From positions 79,293,025 to 79,355,024 of the forward strand of contig CM043958.1 of assembly GCA_014529385.2 (NCBI GenBank): 62,000 nucleotides of DNA, read 5' to 3'. The notes beneath the pieces were generated by a model. That model was not told where the DNA came from, made no database searches, and was given only the letters and a program-made list of their open reading frames with translations. A program made the translations under genes and the position numbers. Positions 46,206 to 55,899 of this stretch are shown here, in pieces. Within the stretch, counting starts at the first letter, position 1. Every line of letters begins with the position of its first letter. The DNA is from Adiantum capillus-veneris (taxonomy: Eukaryota > Streptophyta > Polypodiopsida > Polypodiales > Pteridaceae).

Positions 46206-46213
46206 TATAAAAG
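46206..46213 (+). promoter_or_regulatory. TATA box of element E gene 2
   Basis: TATAAAAG lies about 85 bp upstream of the ATG at 46295, followed by a G/C-rich GGGGGGCC. The minus-strand gene 3 promoter also pairs a TATA box with GGGCCC. Confidence 0.6.
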
Positions 46214-46294
46214 GGGGGCCACCTAACTCATTCACTATTTTCACTTTTGCAACTCTTGAGCTCCTCCACTCTCTGTCTAGACCCCAGGCTAGAC

Positions 46295-47767
46295 ATGGAT
46301 GCTTCCACAGCCTTTGCATCTGCAGCCACATCCACCCCTTTGTCACGCTTCATCCTCTTCCTCGAGGACACCAAATACAAAGGGAAGTTGGACCTCCACT
46401 CCTTTTTTACTCGTCTCCCTGACCTTGATGCCACAGTTGCCCTTCACATGGATGCATTTGCCGAGATTTTTGCGTTCATGGAGGAGCACATCATAAAATA
46501 TTATGTATCTATCCCCCCACATGTAGGGATTTGGGTGCCTTGCGATCTTTTGCACTATATACACAAAGGTGATCGCCCATTCTCCAAGCGGTTGCAACGA
46601 TTCCAAGAAATTGCAACCGATGCAGGCCATTACTTGGACGAGCAAGCCCCATGGGTGTCAGCGCTCAAGAAGCGCAAGTTGGGGGTGGAGTACCTTTCTC
46701 GGCTCGCAACATTTATCTTCTTGGTGAGCGAGGAACCTGATTTGGAGGAGCTTCACTTACCACACCTTTAGGTTGTGTCCTTTATCAAGGACACCAAGGA
46801 GCAACAGGTTATCCCCATGAACCCTGCAGCGGAAGGAAATGCACACCGGCTCGAGTACCCTAGGGGTCTTGAGAAACTAGTTGAGAAATCCATAGTTGCG
46901 GCTGGCCCTAGTGACACTCCAGTGCCACTACCACTACCACTGGCGGATGTGGCTATCCCAGAGGTAGAAATCAACCGCTTCTCCTCAGTGTTAGTGGATG
47001 GGGAGGAGTATGTGTTCCTGCATGATTTGGAGAAAGCATTTGTCCTGCGCATGGATGAATGCTTGAGCGTGTTATGCAACAGCACCAAATATCCCTTAGA
47101 CAATACGCCAGATGCCCTAGAAAGCAAGCTCTTGCCAGATGGGGACTCTGTTGCTGACACTATTGCAGTTGTATGTGCGGAGGTCCTCGCAGCAGAGCAG
47201 CTTCACATGGCTGATGAAGAATTCCAAGCCACGCAAGCCAAGGTTGAGGCTGCTAGGATGCCTATGCCATTATGCAACCTCGATCCAAAGGTCGTATCTG
47301 TGGTGCATGGCCATGGGAGCATTGACTTGGATGCAAAGGGAAACAGGGAGGAGGACGACAAGGAGCACGAGGTAAACTGTATCCTAAATTTCATGTTACT
47401 ATTTTATCCTTCATTGTCTTTTTTCTCAACCTTCATCGGTTTATGACAGGATGTCGTGGAGGTTGATGATTTTGCTGCAAGGACGGGTGGCAAGTGGACG
47501 GGCTTTGGACCTCAAGCTTCCCTTGCGCATTACCTAGGACAACTCCCCCCTGGCGATGTGGCCCTTATCCATAATGAATTTACTCCCCAAGCCCATTTTA
47601 TGACTTGGTCATTAAAAGCTTTGAGCAAGTTTTTGTGTTTGAGCACCATTGCTCAAACTGCGCATCAAGTGTTCCTAGTGCGTAGATCCCTTGTATGCAC
47701 AGCGTTTGGCACTGGCTTTCGTGGTAAAGTGCTTTCCCAGATAGGGATACATGCTTCCATTGACTGA
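46295..47767 (+). pseudogene. Element E gene 2: unidentified protein, one in-frame TAG
   Basis: Exons 46295-47371 and 47450-47767 joined by a 78-bp intron (GTAAAC...ATGACAG) give about 464 codons. One TAG at 46769-46771 interrupts an otherwise continuous frame. I do not recognise the protein. It begins MDASTAFASAATSTPLSRF; the centre holds RLQRFQEIATDAG and LKKRKLGVEYLSRLATF; the second part has an acidic stretch (LPLPLADVAIPEVEINRF, DGEEYVFLHDLEKAF) and ends near FGTGFRGKVLSQIG. No signal peptide or catalytic motif is visible. TATA box and start fit a plant promoter. It converges on gene 3 across the palindromes. The TAG is one base from CAG. Confidence 0.65.
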
Positions 47768-48077
47768 ACTGACCCAAAGGCCATATCGCACTCCCTCTTG
47801 ACTGGGGAGTTGCCTTACGTGCAAAATAGGCGCCAGGAAATGGTCAAAAAATTTATGAACTCCTCAGATACATGATGTAAAATCACCATTAATTTTGGAA
47901 GTAATTAAAAATATTTGAAATTGTCTCTCTATCTTGCAAATTCTTTTGAATGTGATTTGTCAATCTTGAAAATTGTTTCAATTGGTGATATGAAAATTGT
48001 TTTGATAAGTGACTTTGTAATTTCAAGTTCTGTATGTAGTTTCAGTCAATTTCAGTAAATTTAGGTATTTTATGTTC
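47768..48077. other. Gene 2 downstream region
   Basis: AT-rich 3' flank without a gene. The segment 48009-48072 is the outer arm of a larger inverted repeat, matched at 48768-48829. Confidence 0.6.
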
Positions 48078-48226
48078 CCTAAGGGGTAGATAAGCCTACC
48101 AAGGGCCAAAAAAAGCCTGGCCACAAGGGCGCGCAAATGGCCCATCCATCAATTTTGGATGGGCCATTTGCGCGCCCTTGTGGACAGGCTTTATTTTGCC
48201 CCTTTTAGGCTTATCTACCCCCTAGG
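48078..48226. repeat. Foldback palindrome 1 in element E
   Basis: Arms 48083-48148 and 48157-48222 are reverse complements with few mismatches around an 8-bp loop. The stem contains GGGCGCGCAAATGGCCCATC and ends GGGGTAGATAAGCC / GGCTTATCTACCCC. Similarity continues weakly outward for another 30-40 bp. A transcript from either strand would form a long hairpin. Confidence 0.95.
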
Positions 48227-48607
48227 ATACTTACAAAGCACAAATTTATTGAAATGAATTGGTTTTGCATCATTAATTTAGATGCACCCTTTCTATGGCA
48301 ATTCCAGCATATATTCACACTCAAGGACACTAGAAAAGGTGAAATCAATTATGAAATGAAGTTTCCAGCACACTATCATCTACTTTAGCTCTACCTAGTA
48401 CACCCCTGCACCAAAAAGTCCAATTACATTGGACATTTGAAAAATCCAAATTAATGTTGCATAGACACTTGGTTTCACAGTATGTTATTTTTTTTGATAT
48501 CCTATAGGGAATTCAAAGCTTGAAATGGCCAAAAAAGGGTGTCCACAAGGATCCATGTAAAATAATGTTGCAAAAACAATAGGTTTTAGTAAAGTTGTGC
48601 GTTTTAA
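48227..48607. other. Spacer between the two palindromes
   Basis: About 380 bp, AT-rich, no supported gene. Confidence 0.7.
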
Positions 48608-48764
48608 GTACCCTTGGGGGTAGACAAGCCTACAAGGGGCAAAAAAAAGCCTGGCCACAAGGGCGCGCAAATGGCCCATCCAAAACTGATGGATGGGCCA
48701 TTTGCGCGCCCTTGTGGCCAGGCTTTTTATTGCCCCTTGTAGGCTTATGTACCCCCAAGGGTGC
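48608..48764. repeat. Foldback palindrome 2 in element E
   Basis: Same sequence as palindrome 1 with a few changes: the same GGGCGCGCAAATGGCCCATC core, a 7-bp loop, and longer matched ends (ACCCTTGGGGGTAG / TACCCCCAAGGGT). Outer flanks AACACAAATTTATTGAAAT recur beside both copies. Confidence 0.95.
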
Positions 48765-48960
48765 TTAAAAAACACAAATTTATTGAAATTGACTGAAATT
48801 ACATACAAAACTTGAAATTACAAAGTCATTTCATTACAAAGATAGTAGACACAGTAGACACAACTGTTGATCATATTGTCATTGGAAAGTTCAATCATTA
48901 CAAAGATAAGGGTGTGCAATACAAAAAGAGGGGTAACTTCGGCTAATGCTCGAAGTCTCG

Positions 48961-49839
48961 TCACAGTCGACGTGCAAGCTGCATATCTTTTGGCTGTATT
49001 GTCACTCGCTTTGCATGTATGGTGCATAGGTTGGTATCTTCCAACACCGAAATGATGTGGGCCTCTGTAGCTTCTTGAATAGCCTCTAGCGCTATTGCTT
49101 GCATTCTATAATGATTTCCATAGCTTTGAAGCACCTTCTTCACAGTGCGAGCAAAGGGGGCGCGTCGAATCAAAAGCTCCGTCGTTTTCTGGTAGTGGCG
49201 GATTTCTGCAAATGCCCTTGCTATTTTTCGGCGCCGCTACGGTTGTCTTGGGGGCACTTGCACATTTCCTGGCGAGCGGCGTTTAGGCTTCTTGAAAAAA
49301 TTAGACTTGCGCCTGTTTACATGCTTAGGGACTGGTTCTGCAACCTCTTCTGATTCTTCCTCTTCCCTTGGCTGCCGATCTTGTTGTGTGGGGAGAGCTC
49401 CCTGGCCTCTAGGCAATTTCTTTCCCCCAACGGCCACCCGGTGTGTGCGTGGTATTTTTTCTTGCATCCATGATGGCTCACTCTCTGATTCAGTGTCTGT
49501 ATGGACCACCCGAGTCCTGGATGGTCCTGCTTGTGATTGGTGGCGCGACGGCTGCTCCCTATCAGACTCTGTTGTTTGCTAGCCCTCTTCCTCTCTCCAG
49601 CGCTGGGCACGTTGCTTCATTCTCCTTCTAGGTGTTATATCTTGAGGAGGTGGAGATTCAACAGTCCTCGATGACTCTCGTGCCCTACCACCATGCCCAC
49701 TACCAAATGAGTTCCTGGAACGGCCAGGCGTTCGTGGCCGTTTTCTTGTGCCTTTAAGCCATGACGGCTTCTCACATCCTTGGAGGGTGTTTTTGTTGGC
49801 AAGCGGATGCTCTTTCGGGGTTTGTTTGGTGCGCGCCAT
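48961..49839 (-). pseudogene. Element E gene 3: histone H3-like protein with long N-terminal tail
   Basis: A continuous minus-strand frame of 292 codons with two in-frame TAG codons (49579-49581 and 49237-49239). It starts MARTKQTPKEHP at 49839, identical to the first seven residues of histone H3 including Lys4. A tail of about 195 residues follows, rich in Arg, Ser, Pro, Glu and Gln. The C-terminal 90 residues are an H3 histone fold: EIRHYQKTTELLIRRAPFAR (alpha-N and alpha-1), EAIQEATEAHI (alpha-2), LEDTNLCTIHAKRVTIQPKD and MQLARRL. The alpha-2 end, Cys, His and Lys-Asp residues that form the H3-H3' interface are kept. Loop 1 is not lengthened as in typical centromeric H3, and the C-terminus lacks RGERA. 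A TATA box (TTATAAATA) and GGGCCC repeats lie upstream. Canonical H3 is about 136 residues. The two stops make this copy a relic unless read through. Confidence 0.88.
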
Positions 49840-49879
49840 TTCGTTGGTAAGAGCTCACCTGTTCTTAAGAAATGAGTGG

Positions 49880-49945
49880 TTTATGAGAGCATGCAATATT
49901 TATAAGGGCCCATTTAAAAAGGGCCCTGTTCACACTAATTTTCTT
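49880..49945 (-). promoter_or_regulatory. Promoter region of the H3-like gene
   Basis: On the minus strand GGGCCC, TTTTTAAAT, GGGCCC, TTATAAATATTGCATGC. TATA box TTATAAATA at about 49895-49903, some 60 bp upstream of the ATG. Confidence 0.55.
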
Positions 49946-50004
49946 TTAAAAAGTATTATTTTTTAAATAAACATGTCACTAAGAGTTGGACCCTACATTC
50001 ACAA

Positions 50005-53000
50005 TTAGTGACTCGCGCAGTATCCACTTTGATCCTTGTCGCACTCTACATCTCCGCCATGCAGCATGCTTGGTGGGACCTTGCGACATTTGCCACTTGT
50101 TGCTATGCTCTTGACGACTCCATTTCCGCACTTCAATAGCAATCTTGGATTGTCGCGCACGCTCCATTGTGAGCTTACTAGCAAATGTTGTGCGAAAAAA
50201 CCAATTGACATCTCCTCCAAATAATTCGATTGCACCATTCCACCACCATGTCGAGTATTTTTGAAGTACACTCCCCTTGCTCGATAATGGGACTTCTCCA
50301 TGCCTTGAGTGCTAAAAATTTCAAGCGATCCATACTTGTGCATAAAAAATGCACCATGCGCAAACAATATATGTTGTTCACATGAGTAAACGATCCACAT
50401 TATTAAATAAAAACAATCCCTTGTAATGAATACACCATGTAAAATGACTTACCATGTAATGTGTGATGTTATTTTCACCCCAAGAAAGGGTGAAGACCTT
50501 GGTAAAATCTGCCAAGGCTTCTTGAAATGATTGGCGTTGCTCTTCTGTTGTGCTGTTAAGGCCCATAAGCTTGACCATTTTATCAAAATATGCCCAAACT
50601 TGCTTGCGCTTGTTTTCAAGCTCGCCATTTGAACCATTATCGGTAGTAGCTTTGCATAACTCCTTCCAAAGCTCCCAAAGGTTACCTGCCTGCTGGTTGG
50701 AGCTATTTTGAGCATCATATTGACTTGGCTTTTCTTGGGAAACTTTCTTCAAAAAGTGTCTAGCTTTTTGTCCACTCATTGACACTTGTTGAGCAATTTC
50801 ATGGGCCTCCCCTGTGTTCTTTGCAGCAACGATAAACACATTTCCATCGTGACAGCCAATGGAATTCAAGAGTACCTCCACTCTTTCGATCGCTTCCTGG
50901 GACTTTTCCAACGGTTTCATCGTGAAAGCATAGTCAATGTGGAGCTTCAATAGCCTATCAAAAATGCGCATGAATGCGTGTAATGTACAAAAATGTACAT
51001 TCGATAGAGGAAATCAAAAGATTGGATTCCAAGCGCGGTCCTTTTGATCACGGTCTGGGGCATTGAGCATGGGACATCTCAGAATAGAGGCTTCCCATTC
51101 TCTACCTTCATCTCCGACATCACGACAACACTCTAACCCTTGTTCTCCATGCCCTTGCCATGGAAGCATGGATCCGGACTTTGCGGTGCTCTTATGTGAT
51201 TTTTTTCCATTAGGTTTGTACCCTCGAGTGCAAAATAGACAAGGCATGAGAGAAGAAGCCCCTTGTTTGCAGCCAAGCAAACACTTTATGGTCTTCAAAT
51301 CCCCACCTAAGTGCCACTCCACATCATAACTACCAAAACCCTCAATCTCCAACTTCTGACATGCAATTTGGGAGTGTATTACTTCTGTGATCTATAGAGT
51401 TCTCTCAAAAATCCATGAAAGTACTCCATTGGTCTCATTGGGCACCTCAATAGCACCCAACCACCAAATGTATTTCTCTGATTGCACGCTAAAAGATGGG
51501 GTGGGAGATAGCTCGACTGAATCCCTTCGCTTGGTTTGCAGAAGGGCCTCGTTCATTAGGGTGACACTTAGCCTCTCTAACCTTTGGCCTTTCACTATTT
51601 GACACTCATCGAGTTTCAGCACAAAAGCGACTTTTGTGCCAAGCACTACAAAATAAATAGTGCTAAGACGTTAAACTTCAGAGTCTATGATAAGAATAAT
51701 ACCAAAGAAAAAAGTAAAGTTGTCACCTTCTTCAGGTAACTCGTAAAATCTAAGCATGGCTTCTTGAATCCTTCTAAGATCCATGAAAATATTGTTCCAC
51801 ATTGTGTAAGGAAAGCCCTTCTCCGAAGGTCTTATGGATTGTTTCTTACCTTTTCCCCTTGTCTTTGTTGCGCACGAAGCATAAAGGGAAGTTGGCATTG
51901 TGTCCTCAATGTGTAGGTATGTCCCAATGCAGGAGAACACATCTTCGTTTGTGGCCTTCTTTGCGAGCTTGACCTTGTGAGGAACGGGAAATAGGTTTTC
52001 CACAATGCCATGTTCTTTGAGGGCATCCTTTAGGAGTTGGAAAATAGCCTGATATGCTTTGGTGCTGATTCTAGCCTCATCACAAGCTTGTTGAACGTCA
52101 TCATCACTAACCACATTTCTTAATTTACGGATAAGGTCCTTGGTGACTGCATCCTTAATGTGCTTACCTCTAGGTGATTGTAAGATAGAAATCACGTCCT
52201 GGGTATTGAGACAACTAGTGAGAAGATTGACTCGATCATCTTGGCTTGTTCCACCGCATGCCCCCTGGATGAAGTTTCTAGCAATAAATAAACATAAATG
52301 TTAGAAAATAGTGTGAAGTAAGAATGCATCATGCAAGTAAAGACCAAATAGTGTGAAGTTTCCAGGTGATTGTAAGATAGAAATCACGTCCTGGGTATTG
52401 AGACAACTAGTGAGAAGATTGACTCGATCATCTTGGCTTGTTCCACCGCATGCCCCCTGGATGAAGTTTCTAGCAACAAATAAACATAAATGTTAGAAAA
52501 TAGTGTGAAGTAAGAATGCATCATGCAAGTAAAGACCAAATAACCTTTTGGCTGTAACTCATCGTTTGCATGATCCTCCCGAATGTGCAAGAGTTTTAAT
52601 GGATGAATACGTGCATTTGCGTTTCCTTGCACCAAGGGGTGTTTCTTTCAAGTATGTGATGGTGTTGGTAAGCTTCTGGATGTGGGACTCCTTTTCTTGC
52701 ATTTGTTGTTCAAGAGTTTTAACAACCCTCTTTGAAGAGGCAACACTCTCTTGTAATGCCATCGTCTTGAGGTGAAGAGCTTGACATTCGTGCATCCACA
52801 TATGCAAAGAAGCACCTGCACCCATACACAACTGCTTGCAATAGCCTAACAAACCTGCTTCTCCCCTCCCAAGAAATTGAAGAAATATGGAAAGGCTATT
52901 AAACGGTGGATGGAAGCGGCTTATAGGATCGTAAGGGTACAAATGGCCATCTACCCAAATGTCAACATTGGTCTCACAAGCGGTGCGACGCTCCTGCGAT

Positions 53001-53149
53001 GACCTTTGATCACCTTCACTAGTGGTCTTCGGTGCAAATGCCGTGGGTGAGCGAATATGTATGCTTTTGGTGTGCGGAGTATGTGGTGGTGGAATCAAAC
53101 CATTTGTGATGTCCGTGAGCACCATGGAAGCTGTTGCGTGAGGAAGCAA
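50005..53149 (-). pseudogene. Element E gene 4: transposase-like protein
   Basis: Minus-strand exons at about 53149-52546, 52277-51727, 51645-50440 and 50400-50005. The N-terminus has a coiled coil (KTLEQQMQEKESHIQKLTN). Later blocks are DAVTKDLIRKLRNVV, WHLGGDLKTIKCLLGCKQGA followed by CLFC, LHAFMRIFDRLLKLHIDYAF and HKYGSLEIFSTQGMEKSHY with YFKNTRHGGG. To my recollection, the order of a GGDxK motif, a CxxC pair, an LHxxxRIxDxL motif and a GSLxxFSxQGxEK motif occurs in a group of uncharacterised RNase-H-like transposases from animals and fungi; I cannot name the superfamily. A 192-bp tandem duplication copies one exon. TAG (51392) and TGA (51014) interrupt the frame and one splice site is unclear. 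Confidence 0.6.
52172..52542. repeat. 192-bp tandem duplication containing an exon of gene 4
   Basis: Copies start at 52172 and 52364 (AGGTGATTGTAAGATAG) and are nearly identical, separated by GTGTGAAGTTTCC. The unit includes the exon start (after GCTAG on the minus strand) and part of the intron. Near-identity means the duplication is recent. Confidence 0.93.
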
Positions 53150-53159
53150 ATGATGAAAA

Positions 53160-53700
53160 GATAGAGGGGGAAGGGTAGAGAGGTTGAGGAAGATGGGAGG
53201 AGAGAAGGAGGGAGGGGGGGGAGGGAGAGATTGGGGAGGAGGAGGAAGGTAGGGGCAGGGAGGGAGAGGAGAGGGAGAGGGAGAGAGAGAGAGAGAGGAG
53301 GGAGGAGAGAAAAAAATGTTTATTACTTTTTGGGGGAAAAGAGTTTTGAAAAAATGGACTTTCTAAGCTTGTGGGTTAAAAAATGGGTCAAAAAATGATT
53401 TTTGGATATGTATATATGTTGGGAGGGAGTTTTAAGTTAGAAACAAGTAAAAATGATTTATTTTTTTTAAAGTCAAATTTTGTCTCTTTGTGACCCACGT
53501 TTTTGCTGATGTGGACACACCCCTATGCTTCCTTCACTTTAAAAAAACCTAGAGAGAGAAAGTAACCCTTTAGGTCCACATCCTACATTTGTCTTAAAAA
53601 AAGGCTAGAAAAGACTACTCAAAACTACCTTCTTCAATGCCCTTGCCCCCTAAACCCCACACAACATTAGCCTTAATCCCTAAAAATTAGGATTCCTTAC
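53160..53700. other. Element E right end, GA-rich then AT-rich
   Basis: A purine-rich tract of GGGAGA-type words at 53160-53310, just upstream of gene 4, then A/T-rich DNA without a gene up to the copia junction. Confidence 0.6.
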
Positions 53701-53727
53701 AAGGCCCATGCAAGGTTCATATTTCTC

Positions 53728-54600
53728 CTAATGAAGTATCCACTTTGTAGCACCTGCATCTTTCATTGAAAAAAATTTAGACATCTCCTCTTTTCGATCT
53801 TTGATATCCCGCATGTTAGCACTTGCAATCAGCATGTTATTAACATACAACATTAGGATGATGAACTTCTCATGTCCCAAGTTCTTTGTGTAGACACATT
53901 GATCCGAGTTGCATCTTTTGAATTTGTGATTCAGCATCCATCGATCGAACTTCAAGTACCATTGTATTGATGCTTGCTTTAGACCATACAGACTCTTACT
54001 TAATCTACAAACCATTTTCTCCATACCCTTTACTTGATAGCCCTTTGGTTGAAGTATGTAAATTTCCTCCTCTAAGTCACCATGAGGGAACGCCATATTT
54101 ACATCCATTTGCTCAAGATTTAAGTCATGAGCAGCCACAAGGCTCCAAGCCTAATTAGATTCATTTTTATAACAAGAGGAAATATTTCATTCCCACCTTC
54201 TTATTCCTTAACCTTGTACACCCATTTGTTCTCCAGTGTCTGCTTACCTTTAGGATACTCAACCAACTCCCATGTTTGGTAGCAATGTAATGAGTCCATC
54301 TCCACTTACATGCACTTCATCCATTTTGTTTTGGATTCATGTTGCATAGCTTCTTTGTACAATTTTGGATCTCCAAAATTTGAGACCAAGAGATGGTTTG
54401 AAGGAAGGAACGAACATTTTTGGAGGTCTACTTGCTCTCGTAGATCTTTGAGACATAAGTTGAGGCTCCTCATTTGGTTGACATTGTTGCACGTTATCAC
54501 CGTTTACACGCCTTGAGTCTTCACCATCCTCAAGCTCCATGTACTCATTACCTATATCTTTTGATTGTTTTCTTTCCAAGTAATATTTGTACATATTTTG
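53728..54600 (-). pseudogene. Element D reverse transcriptase
   Basis: LEQMDVNMAFPHGDLEEEIY, QPKGYQVKGME, CRLSKSLYGLKQASIQWY, then the catalytic motif reads YVNNMLIA where copia elements have YVDD, so both catalytic Asp are Asn. MKDAGATKWIL marks the end, after which element E interrupts. Upstream 54300-54600 has the linker between integrase and RT (STRASRPPK) with frame changes. Confidence 0.87.
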
Positions 54601-54639
54601 TTTGTTGAAAAATACATCCCTACTCCTAAATACTTTACC

Positions 54640-55560
54640 ATCTTTGGGATTTCATAGGTGATACCCAAAGTCGGGCGGCTTCTCCATAGCCAATGAAGAA
54701 ACACTTTTGGACTTTGTGTCTAGCTTTGACCTTAGGATTCTATCTATGTGCATAAAGCCTCACACCCAAACACTTTGAGAAATGCATAATTCATCGGTTT
54801 ACCTTTCCATGCCTCTTCTCAAACTCTCCCATTTAATGCCATTGAGAGTGACCTACAGATTACATACATAGACGTACAAACTTCTTCTACCTAAAGCTCA
54901 AGCTGTAGGCCTATATGTAGCCGCATGCTTCATGCTCGCGCCATGATTGTTCTGTTCGTTCTTTCCAAAATGCCATTTTGTTGAGGTGTCCTTGGGGTTG
55001 TCCTTTGCCTCCGAATTCCATTGCTAGCACAAAAGATTTCAAAATCTTGGTCGCAATACTCTCCTCCATTTTTCGCATCTAAGGCATTTAATCTTGGTAC
55101 CTGCTTCATTCTCCACAAAGACTTTCCACCTTTGAAATATGAAAAACACATACGATTTATTCTTCATTACATAAACCCATGTTTTCCTAGTTGCATCTTC
55201 TATGATGCTACATAGTCAATAAGCCACCAAGGGATGGTGTACTTGCAGGACCCCAAACATCAGAATGAGCCAATTCAAGTTTATTATTTTTTCTTTCATT
55301 TCTTGATGTTTCAAATTCTACCTACTTTTGTTTATCATAAACACAATCTTCACATAACTCTAAGTCCACTTCTTTCAAACCTGGTAGAAGCTTCTTTGAT
55401 TGAAGGATTTGCATTACTTTGGCACTCATATGCCCACGCCAATAGTGTCACATTGCACTGTCGACTTCTATAGTTGTTGCACAAATTGAAGATTGTGTGC
55501 TGATGGTACACAAGTAACGTGATCCAATCTTTCCTCTTTGGCACCACCAAATATCCCTTT
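54640..55560 (-). pseudogene. Element D integrase
   Basis: The minus strand carries a degraded GAG-pre-integrase zinc region (55350-55550), then LNALDAKNGGEYCDQDFEIF and TTPRTPQQNGILERTNRT (54930-55110). Copia integrases have D-N-G-G-E-Y and the catalytic Glu in Q-N-G-x-x-E-R. The Glu is present; the Asp-Asn pair reads Ala-Lys-Asn. Stops downstream. Confidence 0.85.
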
Positions 55561-55899
55561 GAGATCTTTCAACGCTTAGTTTTGCATGCAATTTTGTGAC
55601 CTCCATCGTCCAATTGTCCTGTAGAGATCAAAATTTTGCGAAGAGAAGGAACATGCCTAATATCTTTAAGCTTCCATTCATTTCCATTAGCAGTTTTAAC
55701 ACAAACTATACCTTTGCTGAAAATTTCACAAGCTTCATCATCTCCCAAGTATACATATCCAAAATTACCTTTGGTGTAATCTTGGAAATTTTTCTTGTGT
55801 GGTGTGTTGCATGAAATAAAGCCCTAAAGTCTACTATCTAGGAATTAGACACATTGTCTATTGAGAGAATTAGAGGATCTTGTTCTACTTTACCTGCCA

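Larger units (their letters stand above)
44093..53700. mobile_element. Element E: multi-gene insertion, putative DNA transposon with chromatin-type genes
   Basis: Copia pol is interrupted between its RT (right) and RNase H (left) by about 9.6 kb. The insert holds four genes in two convergent pairs: BAH-like (plus), unknown (plus), histone-H3-like (minus) and transposase-like (minus), with two long foldback palindromes between the pairs. A transposase-like gene, tight spacing and location wholly inside another transposon argue for a mobile unit. I could not find convincing terminal inverted repeats or a target duplication; some copia sequence at the junctions is missing, so the ends are approximate and may include a deletion. 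Confidence 0.6.

Noticed and set aside
48961-49839. Simple capture of a centromeric H3 (CENH3) gene
   Set aside because: The tail starts with MARTKQT, loop 1 is not lengthened and EDTNLC is H3-like, so CENH3 identity is not supported although not excluded.
44093-53700. Host gene cluster in place of a mobile element
   Set aside because: The block lies wholly inside an interrupted copia pol, includes a transposase-like gene and has no host-type neighbours. Without visible terminal repeats this remains a judgement.
44122-53724. ATATGGAACCTC at 44122 and its partial complement near 53713 as terminal inverted repeats of element E
   Set aside because: Only about ten bases match, with a gap, and the flanks show no target duplication.
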